A stretch of 64,000 nucleotides of DNA from Streptomyces diastatochromogenes. Its GTDB lineage: Bacteria; Actinomycetota; Actinomycetes; Streptomycetales; Streptomycetaceae. The translations under genes and the position numbers were made by a program. Of the stretch, positions 36,812-45,756 are shown piece after piece; position 1 is the stretch's first letter; every line of letters begins with the position of its first letter. Location of the stretch: assembly GCA_026913215.1 (NCBI GenBank), contig JAPTYK010000001.1, positions 6,076,001 through 6,140,000 of the forward strand, written 5' to 3'. The notes beneath the pieces are model-generated. The model was not told where the DNA came from and did no database searches. It worked only from the letters and a program-made list of their open reading frames with translations.

Positions 36812-37471
36812 TCAGCGGCCGAGTCGCTCGACCTCGGTGGAGACCGCCTCCCGCACCAGCTCGCGGGCGTGGTCCAGGGGCAGCGCGCCGCTGAGCCAGC
36901 GGGTGCTGAGCCCTTCGAGGAGGCCGGTGAGCCTCTCCGCGGCCGCCGTGAGGGCCGGCGCGGGGTCGAGGGGTGGATGCGGCCCAGGAGGTCCGCGACG
37001 TCGTAGATCCAGGTCAGCGTGGCTCTGGCCAGATCCCCGCGCAGCTCGGGCTCGAAGATCGCGCTGGCGCGCAGCTCGCCCCAGGCCGTGCTGTTCTCGC
37101 GGACCTCGGGAGGTCCTGGAACTCAAGGAGCAGGGACTGTTCCAGCTCCTGCCGGGCGTCGCGCGGGCCGCCGGACCCGCCGGACCCGCCGGACCCGCCA
37201 GGCCCGTCGGGTCCGCCGAGGCCGTCGGGGCTGTCGGAGCCGTCCAGGCCGTCCAGGCCGCCCATGTCGGACGTGTACCGGTCGGCCCGGTCGCTGATGA
37301 ACTCCAGGGTGTGGCGCAGGACGCCGCCCGGTCCTTGAAGTGGTAGTAGATCAGGGCGGTGGAGACCCCGGCCTCGGTCGCCAGCTCCTCCATGCGCAGC
37401 CCGCGCACTCCCCGCCGGGCTATGACCCGGGCGGCCCCTTCCAGGATGGCCCTTCGGCGGTCCGTCGCCAC
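36812..37471 (-). CDS. TetR-family regulator 1 of the deiminase block, with Gly/Asp-rich insertion
   Basis: HTH region IARRGVRGLRMEELATEAGV then STALIYYHFKDRA is nearly identical to that of the TetR at 40999. The ligand domain carries FQDLPEVRENSTAWGELRA-type sequence in broken frames and ends LTGLLEGLSTRWLSGALPLD. Between helices 4 and 6 is a low-complexity insertion of about 30 residues (GGLDGLDGSDSPDGLGG, then GGSGGSGGSGG) absent from the paralogue. Frame breaks near 37330, 37110 and 36965. GTG 37471 follows GAGGGGGA. Operator 2 is 44 bases upstream, indicating autoregulation. Confidence 0.8.
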   Translation of the reverse strand: MATDRRRAILEGAARVIARRGVRGLRMEELATEAGVSTALIYYHFKDRAASCATPWSSSATGPTGTRPTWAAWTAWTAPTAPTASADPTGLAGPAGPAGPAARATPGRSWNSPCSLSSRTSRGPREQHGLGRAARQRDLRARAARGSGQSHADLDLRRRGPPGPHPPLDPAPALTAAAERLTGLLEGLSTRWLSGALPLDHARELVREAVSTEVERLGR

Positions 37472-37514
37472 GTAATCCCCCTCTTGAGTGGTCTGAACCA
37501 ACAGTGTCGCATAT

Positions 37515-37532
37515 TGACTGAATCTTTAGTTA
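37515..37532. promoter_or_regulatory. Operator 2, TGACTGAA-TC-TTTAGTTA
   Basis: Left arm perfect, right arm matches 6 of 8. It lies between the divergent TetR 1 gene and the Ser/Thr kinase gene and could control both. Confidence 0.6.
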
Positions 37533-37610
37533 GAGACACGATGCGTCCGTCGGATCGGTCGCATCGTTCGACACGCGTCCTTCGTTCCGCCTCGCCGAAA
37601 GAGCCACCGC

Positions 37611-39425
37611 ATGCCCGCTCAGCTTCCCGACGCCCAGCCCGCTCACCCCCACGCGGCTCTGACGGCCGACGACCCCCGGGAGATCGGCGGCTACCGCCTC
37701 CAGGCCCGCCTGGGCTCCGGCGGCATGGGCGTGGTGTACCTGGCCCACACCCCCGGCGGCCGTCCGATCGCGCTGAAGGCGGTGCGGGAGGAGTTCGCGG
37801 GAGATCCCGAGTTCCGCCTGCGCTTCGCCCAGGAGGTGGCCAGCGCCGAGCGCATCCACGGCCTGTTCACCGCGCAGGTGGTCGCGTCGGGCGTGGACGC
37901 CCCGACCCCGTGGCTCGCCACCGCCTACATCCCCGGCCCGTCCCTGCACCAGGTGGTCCAGCGGCACGGACCGCTCCCGGTGCGGACGGTGCTGCTGCTC
38001 ATGGCGGGCATCGCCGAGGCCCTCCAGGCGATCCACGGCGCGGGCGTCGTCCACCGCGACCTCAAGCCCGCCAACGTCCTGATCGCGGAGGACGGGCCCC
38101 GCGTCATCGACTTCGGCATCGCGCGCGCGGCCGACGCCGTCGCGCTGACCGGGGTGGGCCTGAGCATCGGCACGGCCGCGTTCATGGCCCCCGAGCAGGC
38201 GCTCGGCCGGCCCGTGTCCCCGGCCACCGACGTCTTCGCGCTCGGCGCGCTCATCGCGTACGTGGCGAGCGGCGAGACCCCTTCGGGAGGGGTCGGAGTC
38301 GGCCGCCCTGTACCGGGTGGTCCATGAACTGCCCGACCTCGCCCGCGTACCGCACGACCTGCGCGACCTGCTGGCCTGGTGCCTGGCCAAGCGGCCGGAG
38401 GACCGCCCACGACGACGGACCTGATCGCCGCCGTCCACGCCCACCCCCTGGTGGGGGCCGCCCGGAGTTCGCCGAGGGCTGGCTGCCCCAGTCGGTCAGC
38501 AGCGAGGTGGCGGGCCGGGCGGCGCGCCCGGCCCCGCCCACGCGCAGCCCACTCGCGGCCCCGGACCCGGGGCTGCCCCGGCCTGTCCCCGCACCCGGCC
38601 CGGGACCCCGGCCTGCCCCCGCATCCGACCCCGGCCCCTGGGCTGTCCCCGACTCTGACCCCCGGCCTGTCCTCAGCACAGTCCCAGTCCCAGTCCCAGT
38701 CCCACTCCCAGTTCCAGTCCCGGCCTCAGTCCCAGTCCCGGCCCCAGCTTCAGTCCCAGCCCCAGCTTCAGTTCCAGTCCCCGGCTCCGGACCCGGCGTT
38801 TCCGGCTCCGGCCTCGGACCCGGCGTTTCCGTCTCCTTCCCCGGACCCGGCGTTTCCGTCTTCCTGGTCCGGCGCCGCCGGTGCTCCGTCCGGCGAGTCC
38901 TCCCGGCGCCGGACGCGGAAGGGCGGGCGGCGCCTGATCGTGGCGGCTCTCGCCGTGCTCGTGGTCCTCGCGGCGGCCGGAGGCGTCGTCCGTTTCCTCG
39001 GCGCGCGGTCCGACGATGCCGGGTACGGCCCGTCGTACCCGGCGGCGGACTCCTACGTACCCGGTGGCAAGGAGGTGGAGCTGACGCTGCCCGACGCCAC
39101 GTACGAGTTCGACCTGAAGTCCGGGAAGGTCGTTCCGGCGGACACCGCCGCCTGGTACATGGCGCGCGACCGTTCGGAGTTCGTCCTGCCCGAGGACAGC
39201 GACGCCTTCGTCGCCCCGGGGGAGGAGCTCACGCCCGCCGACTGCGTGCGGGGCATCGACACGGAGCCGGCGACCCGGATCGCCTTCGCGGACCTGGCCG
39301 ACGAGCGGCCCTTCTGCGTCCGCAGCGCCGACGGGCGGGACATCGTCGTCGTACGGCTGATAGAGGCCCGGTCCGAGGGCGGTCCGGTCACGGCGGCCTT
39401 CGAGCGCTACCACAGCGAGCGGTAG
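37611..39425 (+). CDS. Receptor-type Ser/Thr protein kinase (PknB-like) with repeat linker and extracytoplasmic domain
   Basis: Kinase domain about residues 25-280: YRLQARLGSGGMGVVYLAHT (Gly loop), IALKAVREEF (Lys), VVHRDLKPANVLI (HRD), RVIDFGIARA (DFG), GTAAFMAPEQALGRPVSPAT. Frame breaks near 38285, 38405 and 38460. Next comes a Pro-rich then Gln/Ser-rich linker, partly built of CAGTCC hexamers (38675-38775), a basic stop-transfer sequence and one helix (LIVAALAVLVVLAAAGGVV). The C-terminal about 140 residues lie outside the membrane and include two Cys (TPADCVRG, RPFCVRS). Divergent from TetR 1 with operator 2 between. Ligand unknown. Confidence 0.85.
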
Positions 39426-39449
39426 GGAGCATGGTCCGGAAATGATCAT

Positions 39450-39467
39450 TGACTGAATTTTCAGTCT
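39450..39467. promoter_or_regulatory. Operator 3, TGACTGAA-TT-TTCAGTCT
   Basis: Arms match except the last base. It is 49 bases upstream of the deiminase 2 ATG and 25 bases after the kinase stop. Confidence 0.75.
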
Positions 39468-39515
39468 GCGGAACGATGCGTGCAACACCCGCCCTCCCCT
39501 CAGGTAGGAGTTCCC

Positions 39516-40677
39516 ATGGACACGCCCACGACCTCCCGACGCCGGCTGCTCCAGTTCGGTGCCGCGGCCCTGCCGCTCGCGGCTTTCGGGTCGGCACTGC
39601 CCACGGCCGCCCACGCCGCCACCGCCCCTCGGGCGCCACGCTGCGGATGCCGGCGGAGCACGACGCCCACGTGCGGACCTTCATGGCCTGGCCGGCGCTG
39701 TCCTCGGTCTGGTACCCGTACTCAGCGGCGTGCGCGGCGACATCGCGCGCGTGGCCGACGCGATCTCCCGCTACGAGCCCGTCGTGGTGCTCGCCCGCTC
39801 CGAGCAGGCGGCCGACGCGCGGTACCAGTGCGGAGCCGGGGCCTACTACGGCATCGAGGTCGTCGAGATACCCAACGACGACCTGTGGATCCGGGACTTC
39901 GGCCCCACCTTCCTGGTCGCCCCCGGCGCCGTCGCGGGCGTGGACACCAACTTCAACGGCTGGGGCAAGACCGGCACGAGCTACTACCAGCCCTACGCCA
40001 ATGACGCCGCGGCCGCCGCGACCCTGCTCGGCCGGTACGGCGTCCCGCGCGTGCAGGCCGGCTTCGTCGGGGAGGGCGGCTCCCTGGAGACCGACGGCCA
40101 GGGCACCCTGCTCGCCACGGTCAGCTCGCTCGTCAACGCCAACCGCAACCCGGGCATGAGCCAGGACCAGGTCGAGCAGGCGCTGAAGTCGGCGCTCGGC
40201 ATCGACAAGGTCATCTGGGTGCCCGGACTCGCCGGCCAGGACATCACCGACTGCCACATCGACTGCCTGGCCCGCTTCGTCGCACCGGGGCAGGTCATCC
40301 TCGACCAGCCCGGCCCCGGCACCGACCCCAAGTGGGTCGCCGTCTACAACGAGACCAAGCGGATCCTGCTGAGCGCGACCGACGCGCAGGGCCGCCGCCT
40401 GACCGTCACCGAACTCCCCGGCCCCGACCGCCGCTTCATCCGCGGCAAGAACAGGGGCGCCGCCTTCCTGTCCAGCTACACCAACTACTACACCGCCAAC
40501 GGCGCCGTCCTCGTCCCCCAGTTCGGCGACAGCTACGCCGACGGCGTGGCCTACGGCATCCTCGCCGCCGCCTACCCCGGCCGGACCGTCGTCCAGCTCG
40601 ACATCGACAACATCGCGACCGGCGGTGGCGGCATCCACTGCGCCACCCAGTCGCAGCCGGTCGTGCCTCCCGCGTAG
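39516..40677 (+). CDS. Agmatine deiminase-family protein 2 (Tat-exported)
   Basis: MDTPTTSRRRLLQFGAAALP is a twin-Arg signal; ALPTAAHAATA gives an AxA-type cleavage site. Frame breaks near 39625 and 39715 separate it from the catalytic domain, which has RMPAEHDAHVRTFMAWPAL, NDDLWIRDFGPTF, NFNGWGKTG, GEGGSLETDGQGTL, NRNPGMSQDQVEQAL, DITDCHIDCLARF and GGGGIHCATQSQP. All family catalytic residues are present. ATG 39516 follows AGGAG. Its promoter carries operator 3. Followed by a GC minisatellite and then TetR 2. Confidence 0.87.
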
Positions 40678-40720
40678 CACCGGGCGGGACTGGCCGGCCC
40701 GGGCGGGCGCCGAAGGCCCC

Positions 40721-40915
40721 GCCCCGCGCCCCCGCCCCGCGCCCCCGCCCCGCGCCCCCGCCCCGCGCCCCCGCCCCGCGCCCCCGCCCCGCGCCCCCGC
40801 CCCGCGCCCCGCCCCGCGCCCCCGCCTCGCACACCCGCCCCGCGCCCCCCGCCTCCGCCTCGCACTCCCGCCCCGCGCACCCCCGCCCCGTACCCGCGCC
40901 CCCGCCCCGTCCCCC
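40721..40915. repeat. 13-bp minisatellite GCCCCGCGCCCCC
   Basis: About eight regular copies followed by degenerate ones, strongly strand-asymmetric (C on the + strand). It fills the gap between deiminase 2 and TetR 2 and could also form a terminator-like structure. Confidence 0.9.
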
Positions 40916-40998
40916 ACCCCGCGCACTCCCGGCCCCGGCCCGGTCCCTCGTCAGGGCCGTGATTCCGCCGACCGGACGGGCCCGGTAAGGTTCGGGCC

Positions 40999-41580
40999 AT
41001 GGCGTCTCGCAGCACTCAGATCCTCGAAGCCGCCGCCCGGGTGATCGCCCGGCGCGGGGTCCGCGGCCTGCGCGTGGAGGAGCTCGCCGCCGAGGCGGGG
41101 GTGTCCACGGCGCTGATCTACTACCACTTCAAGGACCGCGCCGGGATCCTGAGCAAGACGCTGGAGTTCATCAGCGACCGCGCCGAGCGCTACACGACCG
41201 ACCGCGACCCGGGGGCCGAGCCGCTCGGCCCGCGCGAGGAACTGGAGCAGACCCTCCTCCTCGAACTCCAGGACACGACCGAGGTCAGGGAGAACAGCAC
41301 GGCCTGGGGCGAGTTGCGGGCCAGCGCCGTCTTCGACGACCTCCTGCGCGAGGACCTCGCCCGCTCCACCCTCGTCTGGGTGCAGGAGGTGGCGGCCCTC
41401 CTCGGCCAGGTCAGGCCGATGGCCCCGGCCGTCGCCCTCACGGCCTCCGCCGAGCGGCTCACCGCCCTCCTGGAGGGCCTCAGCATGCGCTGGCTCAGCG
41501 GCACGCTCCAGATCTCCCACGCTCGGACCCTGATGAACGAGGCCATCGACGCGGAGATCGAGCGCCTCGGCCGCCCGTGA
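40999..41580 (+). CDS. TetR-family regulator 2 of the deiminase block
   Basis: Intact 193-residue protein: ILEAAARVIARRGVRGLRVE then ELAAEAGVSTALIYYHFKDR is the HTH, followed by AGILSKTLEFISDRAERYTT, REELEQTLLLELQDTTEVRE and LLEGLSMRWLSGTLQISHAR. It is a clear paralogue of TetR 1 without the Gly/Asp insertion. The recognition helix is the same in both, so both may bind the same palindromes. It has no operator of its own and may be read from the deiminase 2 promoter. It lies directly before the urease genes. Confidence 0.88.
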   Translation: MASRSTQILEAAARVIARRGVRGLRVEELAAEAGVSTALIYYHFKDRAGILSKTLEFISDRAERYTTDRDPGAEPLGPREELEQTLLLELQDTTEVRENSTAWGELRASAVFDDLLREDLARSTLVWVQEVAALLGQVRPMAPAVALTASAERLTALLEGLSMRWLSGTLQISHARTLMNEAIDAEIERLGRP

Positions 41581-41681
41581 CGCGGCTCCTCCCGGCACGC
41601 CTTCCCATCACGTGACCTGACACCTCGTACGGCCCACCGCCGAGCGAGTCACCTCGGGGCGCACAGGCGCGTCCGTAATCT

Positions 41682-41699
41682 TGACTGATATTTCAGTCA
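41682..41699. promoter_or_regulatory. Operator 4, TGACTGAT-AT-TTCAGTCA
   Basis: One mismatch between arms. It lies 135 bases upstream of the urease start; the tract in between is a (CCCCAT)n-like low-complexity leader (41710-41775). Confidence 0.72.
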
Positions 41700-41833
41700 G
41701 TGTGAGAGTGGATGCCCCGCACCCACCCCCATCTCCGCATCCACCCCATCCCCATCCCCACCCCCATCCCTTCCCCCTTCATCGAAAGGACGGGACACCT
41801 TGCGTGTGACCAGACCCTTCCCCAGGAGGCGAG

Positions 41834-42527
41834 ATGCCCCTGACCCCACCGAACGGGACCGGCTGCTGCTCTTCACGGCCGCCGAACTCGCGCGGACGCG
41901 CCTGGGGCGCGGGCTCCGGCTCAACGTGCCGGAGGCCACCGCGCTGATCGCCGACACGGTGTGCGAGGCCGCGCGGGACGGCCTCCACCTGGCCGAGGCC
42001 CTCGACCGGGGCCGCGGAGTGCTCGGCCCGGACGACGTGCTCCCGGCGTGACCGACATCGTGACGGAGATCCAGGTCGAGGCGGTGTTCGACGACGGCAC
42101 CCGGCTGGCCGTCATCAGCGCTCCCTTCGGCGACGTGGAGCACGACGACGGCGCCCCCGGGGCCGTCCTGCCCCACGCGGACACCCTGCCGGAGCCGGAA
42201 CCGGCGCTCACCCTGCGGGTGCGCAACACGGCCTCGGTCCCGGTCAGCGTGACCTCGCACTTCCACTTCTTCGAGGCGAACCCGCGCCTGGACTTCGACC
42301 GGGCCGCCGCCTACGGCATGCGGCTCGCCGCCCCGGCAGGCTCGTCCACCCGCTTCGACCCCGGCGCCGTGGTGGAGGTGGGGCTCGTCCCGATGGGCGG
42401 GGACCGGATCGCCATCGGCTTCGCGGGCCTGGTCGACGGCCCGCTGGACGCGCCCGGCGCGAAGGACGAGGCCCTGAAGCGCGCCGCCGCCTGCGGCTAC
42501 CTCGGAGCGGAAGGGGCGGAGGGATGA
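41834..42527 (+). CDS. ureAB: Urease gamma/beta fusion subunit
   Basis: Gamma part: MPLTP then TERDRLLLFTAAELARTRLG, RGLRLNVPEATALIADTVCE, AARDGLHLAEALDRGRGVLG and PDDVLPG. Beta part follows at once: VTDIVTEIQVEAVFDDGTRL, VRNTASVPVSVTSHFHFFEA, NPRLDFDRAAAYGMRLAAPA. Two single-C losses (near 41845 and 42044) break the frame; restoring them gives one open frame, so the subunits are fused as in other Streptomyces. ATG 41834 follows AGGAGG. The 3' end overlaps ureC by ATGA. Confidence 0.88.
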
Positions 42528-44258
42528 GCAGGCCCACCAGGCACAGCGATCACTGTGCGCCCGGCAGCAGCCGGCACATCGACCCGCACGAGTACGCCAC
42601 CGTGCACGGCCCCCGCGCCGGCGACCGGGTCCGGCTCGGCGACTCCGGGCTCGTCGTCCGCGTGGAGTCGGACGCGCAGAAGCCCGGCGACGAGTTCCTG
42701 GTCGGCTTCGGCAAGACCGCCCGCGACGGCATGCACCTCAAGGCCGCCGCCGTCCGGGACACCTGCGACGTCGTGATCACCAACGTGCTGGTGATCGACG
42801 CCGTGCAGGGCATCCGCAAGGTGTCCATCGGCATCCGGGAGGGCCGGATCCACGCGATCGGGCGGGCCGGGAACCCCGACACCCTCGACGGCGTCGACGT
42901 CGTCGTCGGCACCGGGACCACCATGATCCCGGGCGAGGGCCTGATCGCCACCGCTGGGGCGATCGACACGCACGTCCACCTGCTCTCCCCGCGGATCATG
43001 GAGGCGTCCCTGGCCTCCGGCGTCACCACGGTCATCGGTCAGGAGATCGGGCCGAGCTGGGGCGTCGGCGTCAACTCGCCCTGGGCCCTCAAGCTCGGGT
43101 TCAGCGCCTTCGACGCCTGGCCGGTCAACATCGGCTTCCTGGCGCGCGGCTCCGCCTCCGACGAAGCACCCCTGGTGGAGGCCCTCGCCGAGGGCGGCGC
43201 CTCCGGCTTCAAGGTCCACGAGGACATGGGCGCCCACACCCGGGCCCTCGACACGGCGCTGCGGGTGGCGGAGGAGCACGACGTCCAGGTCGCTCTGCAC
43301 AGTGACGGCCTGAACGAGTGCCTCTCCGTCGAGGACACCCTCCGCGTCCTGGACGGCCGGACGATCCACGCCTTCCACATCGAGGGCTGCGGCGGCGGGC
43401 ACGTCCCCAACGTCCTGAAGATGGCGGGCGTGCCGAACGTCATCGGCTCCTCCACCAACCCCACCCTGCCCTTCGGCCGCGACGCGGTCGCCGAGCACTA
43501 CGGGATGATCGTCTCCGTCCACGCGCTCAAGACCGACCTCCCGGGCGACGCCGCCATGGCGCGCGACCGGATCCGGGCCGGGACGATGGGCGCGGAGGAC
43601 GTCCTGCACGACCTCGGCGCGATCGGGATCACCTCCTCCGACGCGCAGGGCATGGGCCGCGCGGGGAGACCGTGCGCCGGACCTTCGCCATGGCCGGGAA
43701 GATGAAGGCCGAACGGGGCCCCTGGAGGGCGACGGGGACGGCGACGACAACGCGCGCGTGCTGCGCTACATCGCCAAGCTCACCATCAACCCGGCGATCG
43801 CCCACGGCCTCGCGCACGAGGTCGGTTCCATCGAGGTCGGCAAGATGGCGGACATCGTGCTGTGGCGCCCGCCGTTCTTCGGCGCGAAACCGCAGATGGT
43901 CGTGAAGTCCGGCTTCCCGGCCTACGGCGTCACGGGTGACCCCAACGCCGCCACCGACACCTGTGAACCGCTCGTGCTCGGGCCGCTGTTCGGCGCGCAC
44001 GGCGCCGCCCCGGCCGAGCTCTCCGTCGCGTTCGTCGCGCGGGCCGCCGTCGACCTCGGCGCGGACGCCATGCCGACCCGCCGCCGTCGGGTGGCCGTAC
44101 GGAACACCCGTGGCATCGGCCCGGCCGATCTGCTGCGCAACGCCCGCCTGGGGCAGGTGGACGTCGACCCCCGCAGCGGGCTCGTGACCCTCGACGGCGC
44201 TCCGATGCGCTCCGAGCCCGCGCGGCAGGTCTCGCTGAGCCGTCTGTACTTCCTCTGA
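42524..44258 (+). CDS. ureC: Urease alpha subunit, divergent type
   Basis: Nickel amidohydrolase. Metal ligands are all visible: DTHVHLLSP (two His), GFKVHEDMGA (Lys to be carbamylated, then His), VALHSDGLNE, FHIEGCGGGHVPN and SSDAQGMGR (Asp). The mobile-flap motif of canonical ureases, MVCHHLDPD, is here IVSVHALKTD: the flap Cys is Val, the catalytic His is kept, and the next His is Ala. Frame breaks near 43665 and 43720. The C-terminus SLSRLYFL is normal. No ureD, ureE, ureF or ureG follows, so maturation proteins would have to come from elsewhere. It may be a true urease or act on a larger ureido compound. Confidence 0.9.
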
Positions 44259-44322
44259 CCCCGGTCGGCCGGCCTCCGGTCCCGGGCGACCGGCCGAACC
44301 TCCAAAACCATGTCACTTCTCT

Positions 44323-44340
44323 TGACTGAATTTTCAGTCG
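44323..44340. promoter_or_regulatory. Operator 5, TGACTGAA-TT-TTCAGTCG
   Basis: One mismatch at the last base; 105 bases upstream of deiminase 3. Confidence 0.75.
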
Positions 44341-44444
44341 AGTGAAGGATGATGTTCACACCGCGTACCCGTCCCCCGCGCTTCCGCCCGGCCGAGCCGG
44401 CCGCCGCCGGCGGGTACTTCTGGCGAAACGAAGAGAGACCCGTG

Positions 44445-45459
44445 ATGACTGCATTCCGTATGCCTGCCGAGTGGTCCGAACACGAGGGATGCCTCATGGC
44501 CTGGCCCGTCCGCGAGGACCTGTGGGGCAGCGTGCTGGACGACGTCAAGGAGGAGTACGCGAACGTCGCCCGCGCGATCGCCGCGTTCGAGCCCGTGACC
44601 ATGGTCGCCCCGCCCGGCCACGGAGAGGACGCCCGCACGAGGTGCGGCGACGGGATCACCGTGGTGGAGCTGGCCCAGGACGACTCCTGGTTCCGCGACT
44701 CCGCGCCGCTCTTCGTGCTCGACGGCGACGGCAACCGCGCCGGAGTGGACTTCCGCTTCAACGCCTGGGGCCGCAAGCACAGCCCGTACGACTCCGACGA
44801 CCGGGTCAGCGCCCTCCTCCTGGAGCACCTGGGAGTCGAGCGCGTCCCTCCGCCATGATCCTGGAGGGCGGGGCGATCACCGTCGACGGCGAAGGCACCC
44901 TGATCACGACCGAGCAGTGTCTCCTGCATCCCAACCGGAATCCCGGCATGAACCGGGACGAGATCGAGGCCGAGCTGAAATCCCGGCTCGGCGTCAGCAA
45001 GGTTGTATGGCTGCCGTACGGCGGCCTGCTGGACACCGAGACCGACGGCCACGTCGACGGTGTCTGCGCCTTCGCCGCTCCGGGTACCGTGGTCGTCTCC
45101 CTCCCGGACGACCCCGAGCACCCGGACTACGCCCGGATGCGGGCCAACCGCGCCGTCCTGGAGTCGACCCGGGACGCCCGCGGCCGCCGACTGGAGATCA
45201 TCGACGTCCCCCAGACCGCGTTCGTCGAGATGCCGGACGGAGCGGTCGAGGTGTCGTACCTGAACTACTACGTCGCCAACGGCGGCGTCGTCGTGCCGGT
45301 GGCCGGGCTGCCCCAGGACGAGGCGGCGCTCGCCGTGATCGCCTCGGCGTACCCGGGCCGCAAGGTCGTTCCGGTGCAGGCGGTCGCGATCGCGTTCGGC
45401 GGGGCGGGGTGCACTGCATCACGCAGCAGATCCCCGTCGCACGCCCCTCCGCCGCGTAG
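44445..45459 (+). CDS. aguA: Agmatine deiminase 3 (cytosolic, canonical)
   Basis: Agmatine + water to N-carbamoylputrescine + ammonia. It lacks a signal peptide and starts at MTAFRMPAEWSEHEGCLMAW, the standard AguA N-terminus; ATG 44445 is chosen for that reason. Catalytic motifs: DDSWFRDSAPLF, LEGGAITVDGEGTL, NRNPGMNRDEIEAEL, TDGHVDGVCAF and GGVHCITQQIPVA. Frame breaks near 44855 and 45408. About 337 residues, normal size. The stop is followed at once by the 15-bp repeat array and then the ABC operon. Of the five paralogues it is the one I most confidently call agmatine deiminase. Confidence 0.88.
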
Positions 45460-45677
45460 ACGCGTACCGCGTGGACGCGTACCGCGTGGACGCGTACCGC
45501 GTGGACGCGTACCGCGTGGACGCGTACCGCGTGGACGCGTACCGCGTGGACGCGTACCGCGTGGACGCGTACCGCGTGGACGCGTACCGCGTGGACGCGT
45601 ACCGCGTGGACGCGTACCGCGTGGACGCGTACCGCGTGGACGCGTACCGCGTGGACGCGTACCGCGTGGACGCGTAG
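45460..45677. repeat. Perfect 15-bp minisatellite, about 14.5 copies
   Basis: GACGCGTACCGCGTG repeats without a single mismatch; the first unit touches the deiminase 3 stop codon. Each unit holds ACGCG and CGCGT as inverted arms around TAC. It is open in one frame (DAYRV repeats) but has no start signal or homology, so I do not call a gene. The 45678-45756 remainder carries the ribosome-binding site of the next gene. Confidence 0.97.
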
Positions 45678-45756
45678 AGCGCCCCCGCCGCTCCCGACGG
45701 GCCGGCCCCGCGGCCCGTCACCCCCTCCGCACCCCTCACGGAAAGACAGCGCGACG

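Noticed and set aside
40721..40915. Gene in the C-rich tract after deiminase 2
   Set aside because: The 13-bp repeat is open in all frames on both strands, producing Pro/Arg/Ala low-complexity sequence only.
45471..45677. Small gene encoding a DAYRV pentapeptide repeat
   Set aside because: It is simply the 15-bp minisatellite read in one open frame; there is no ribosome-binding site and the first Met-equivalent is a GTG within the repeat.
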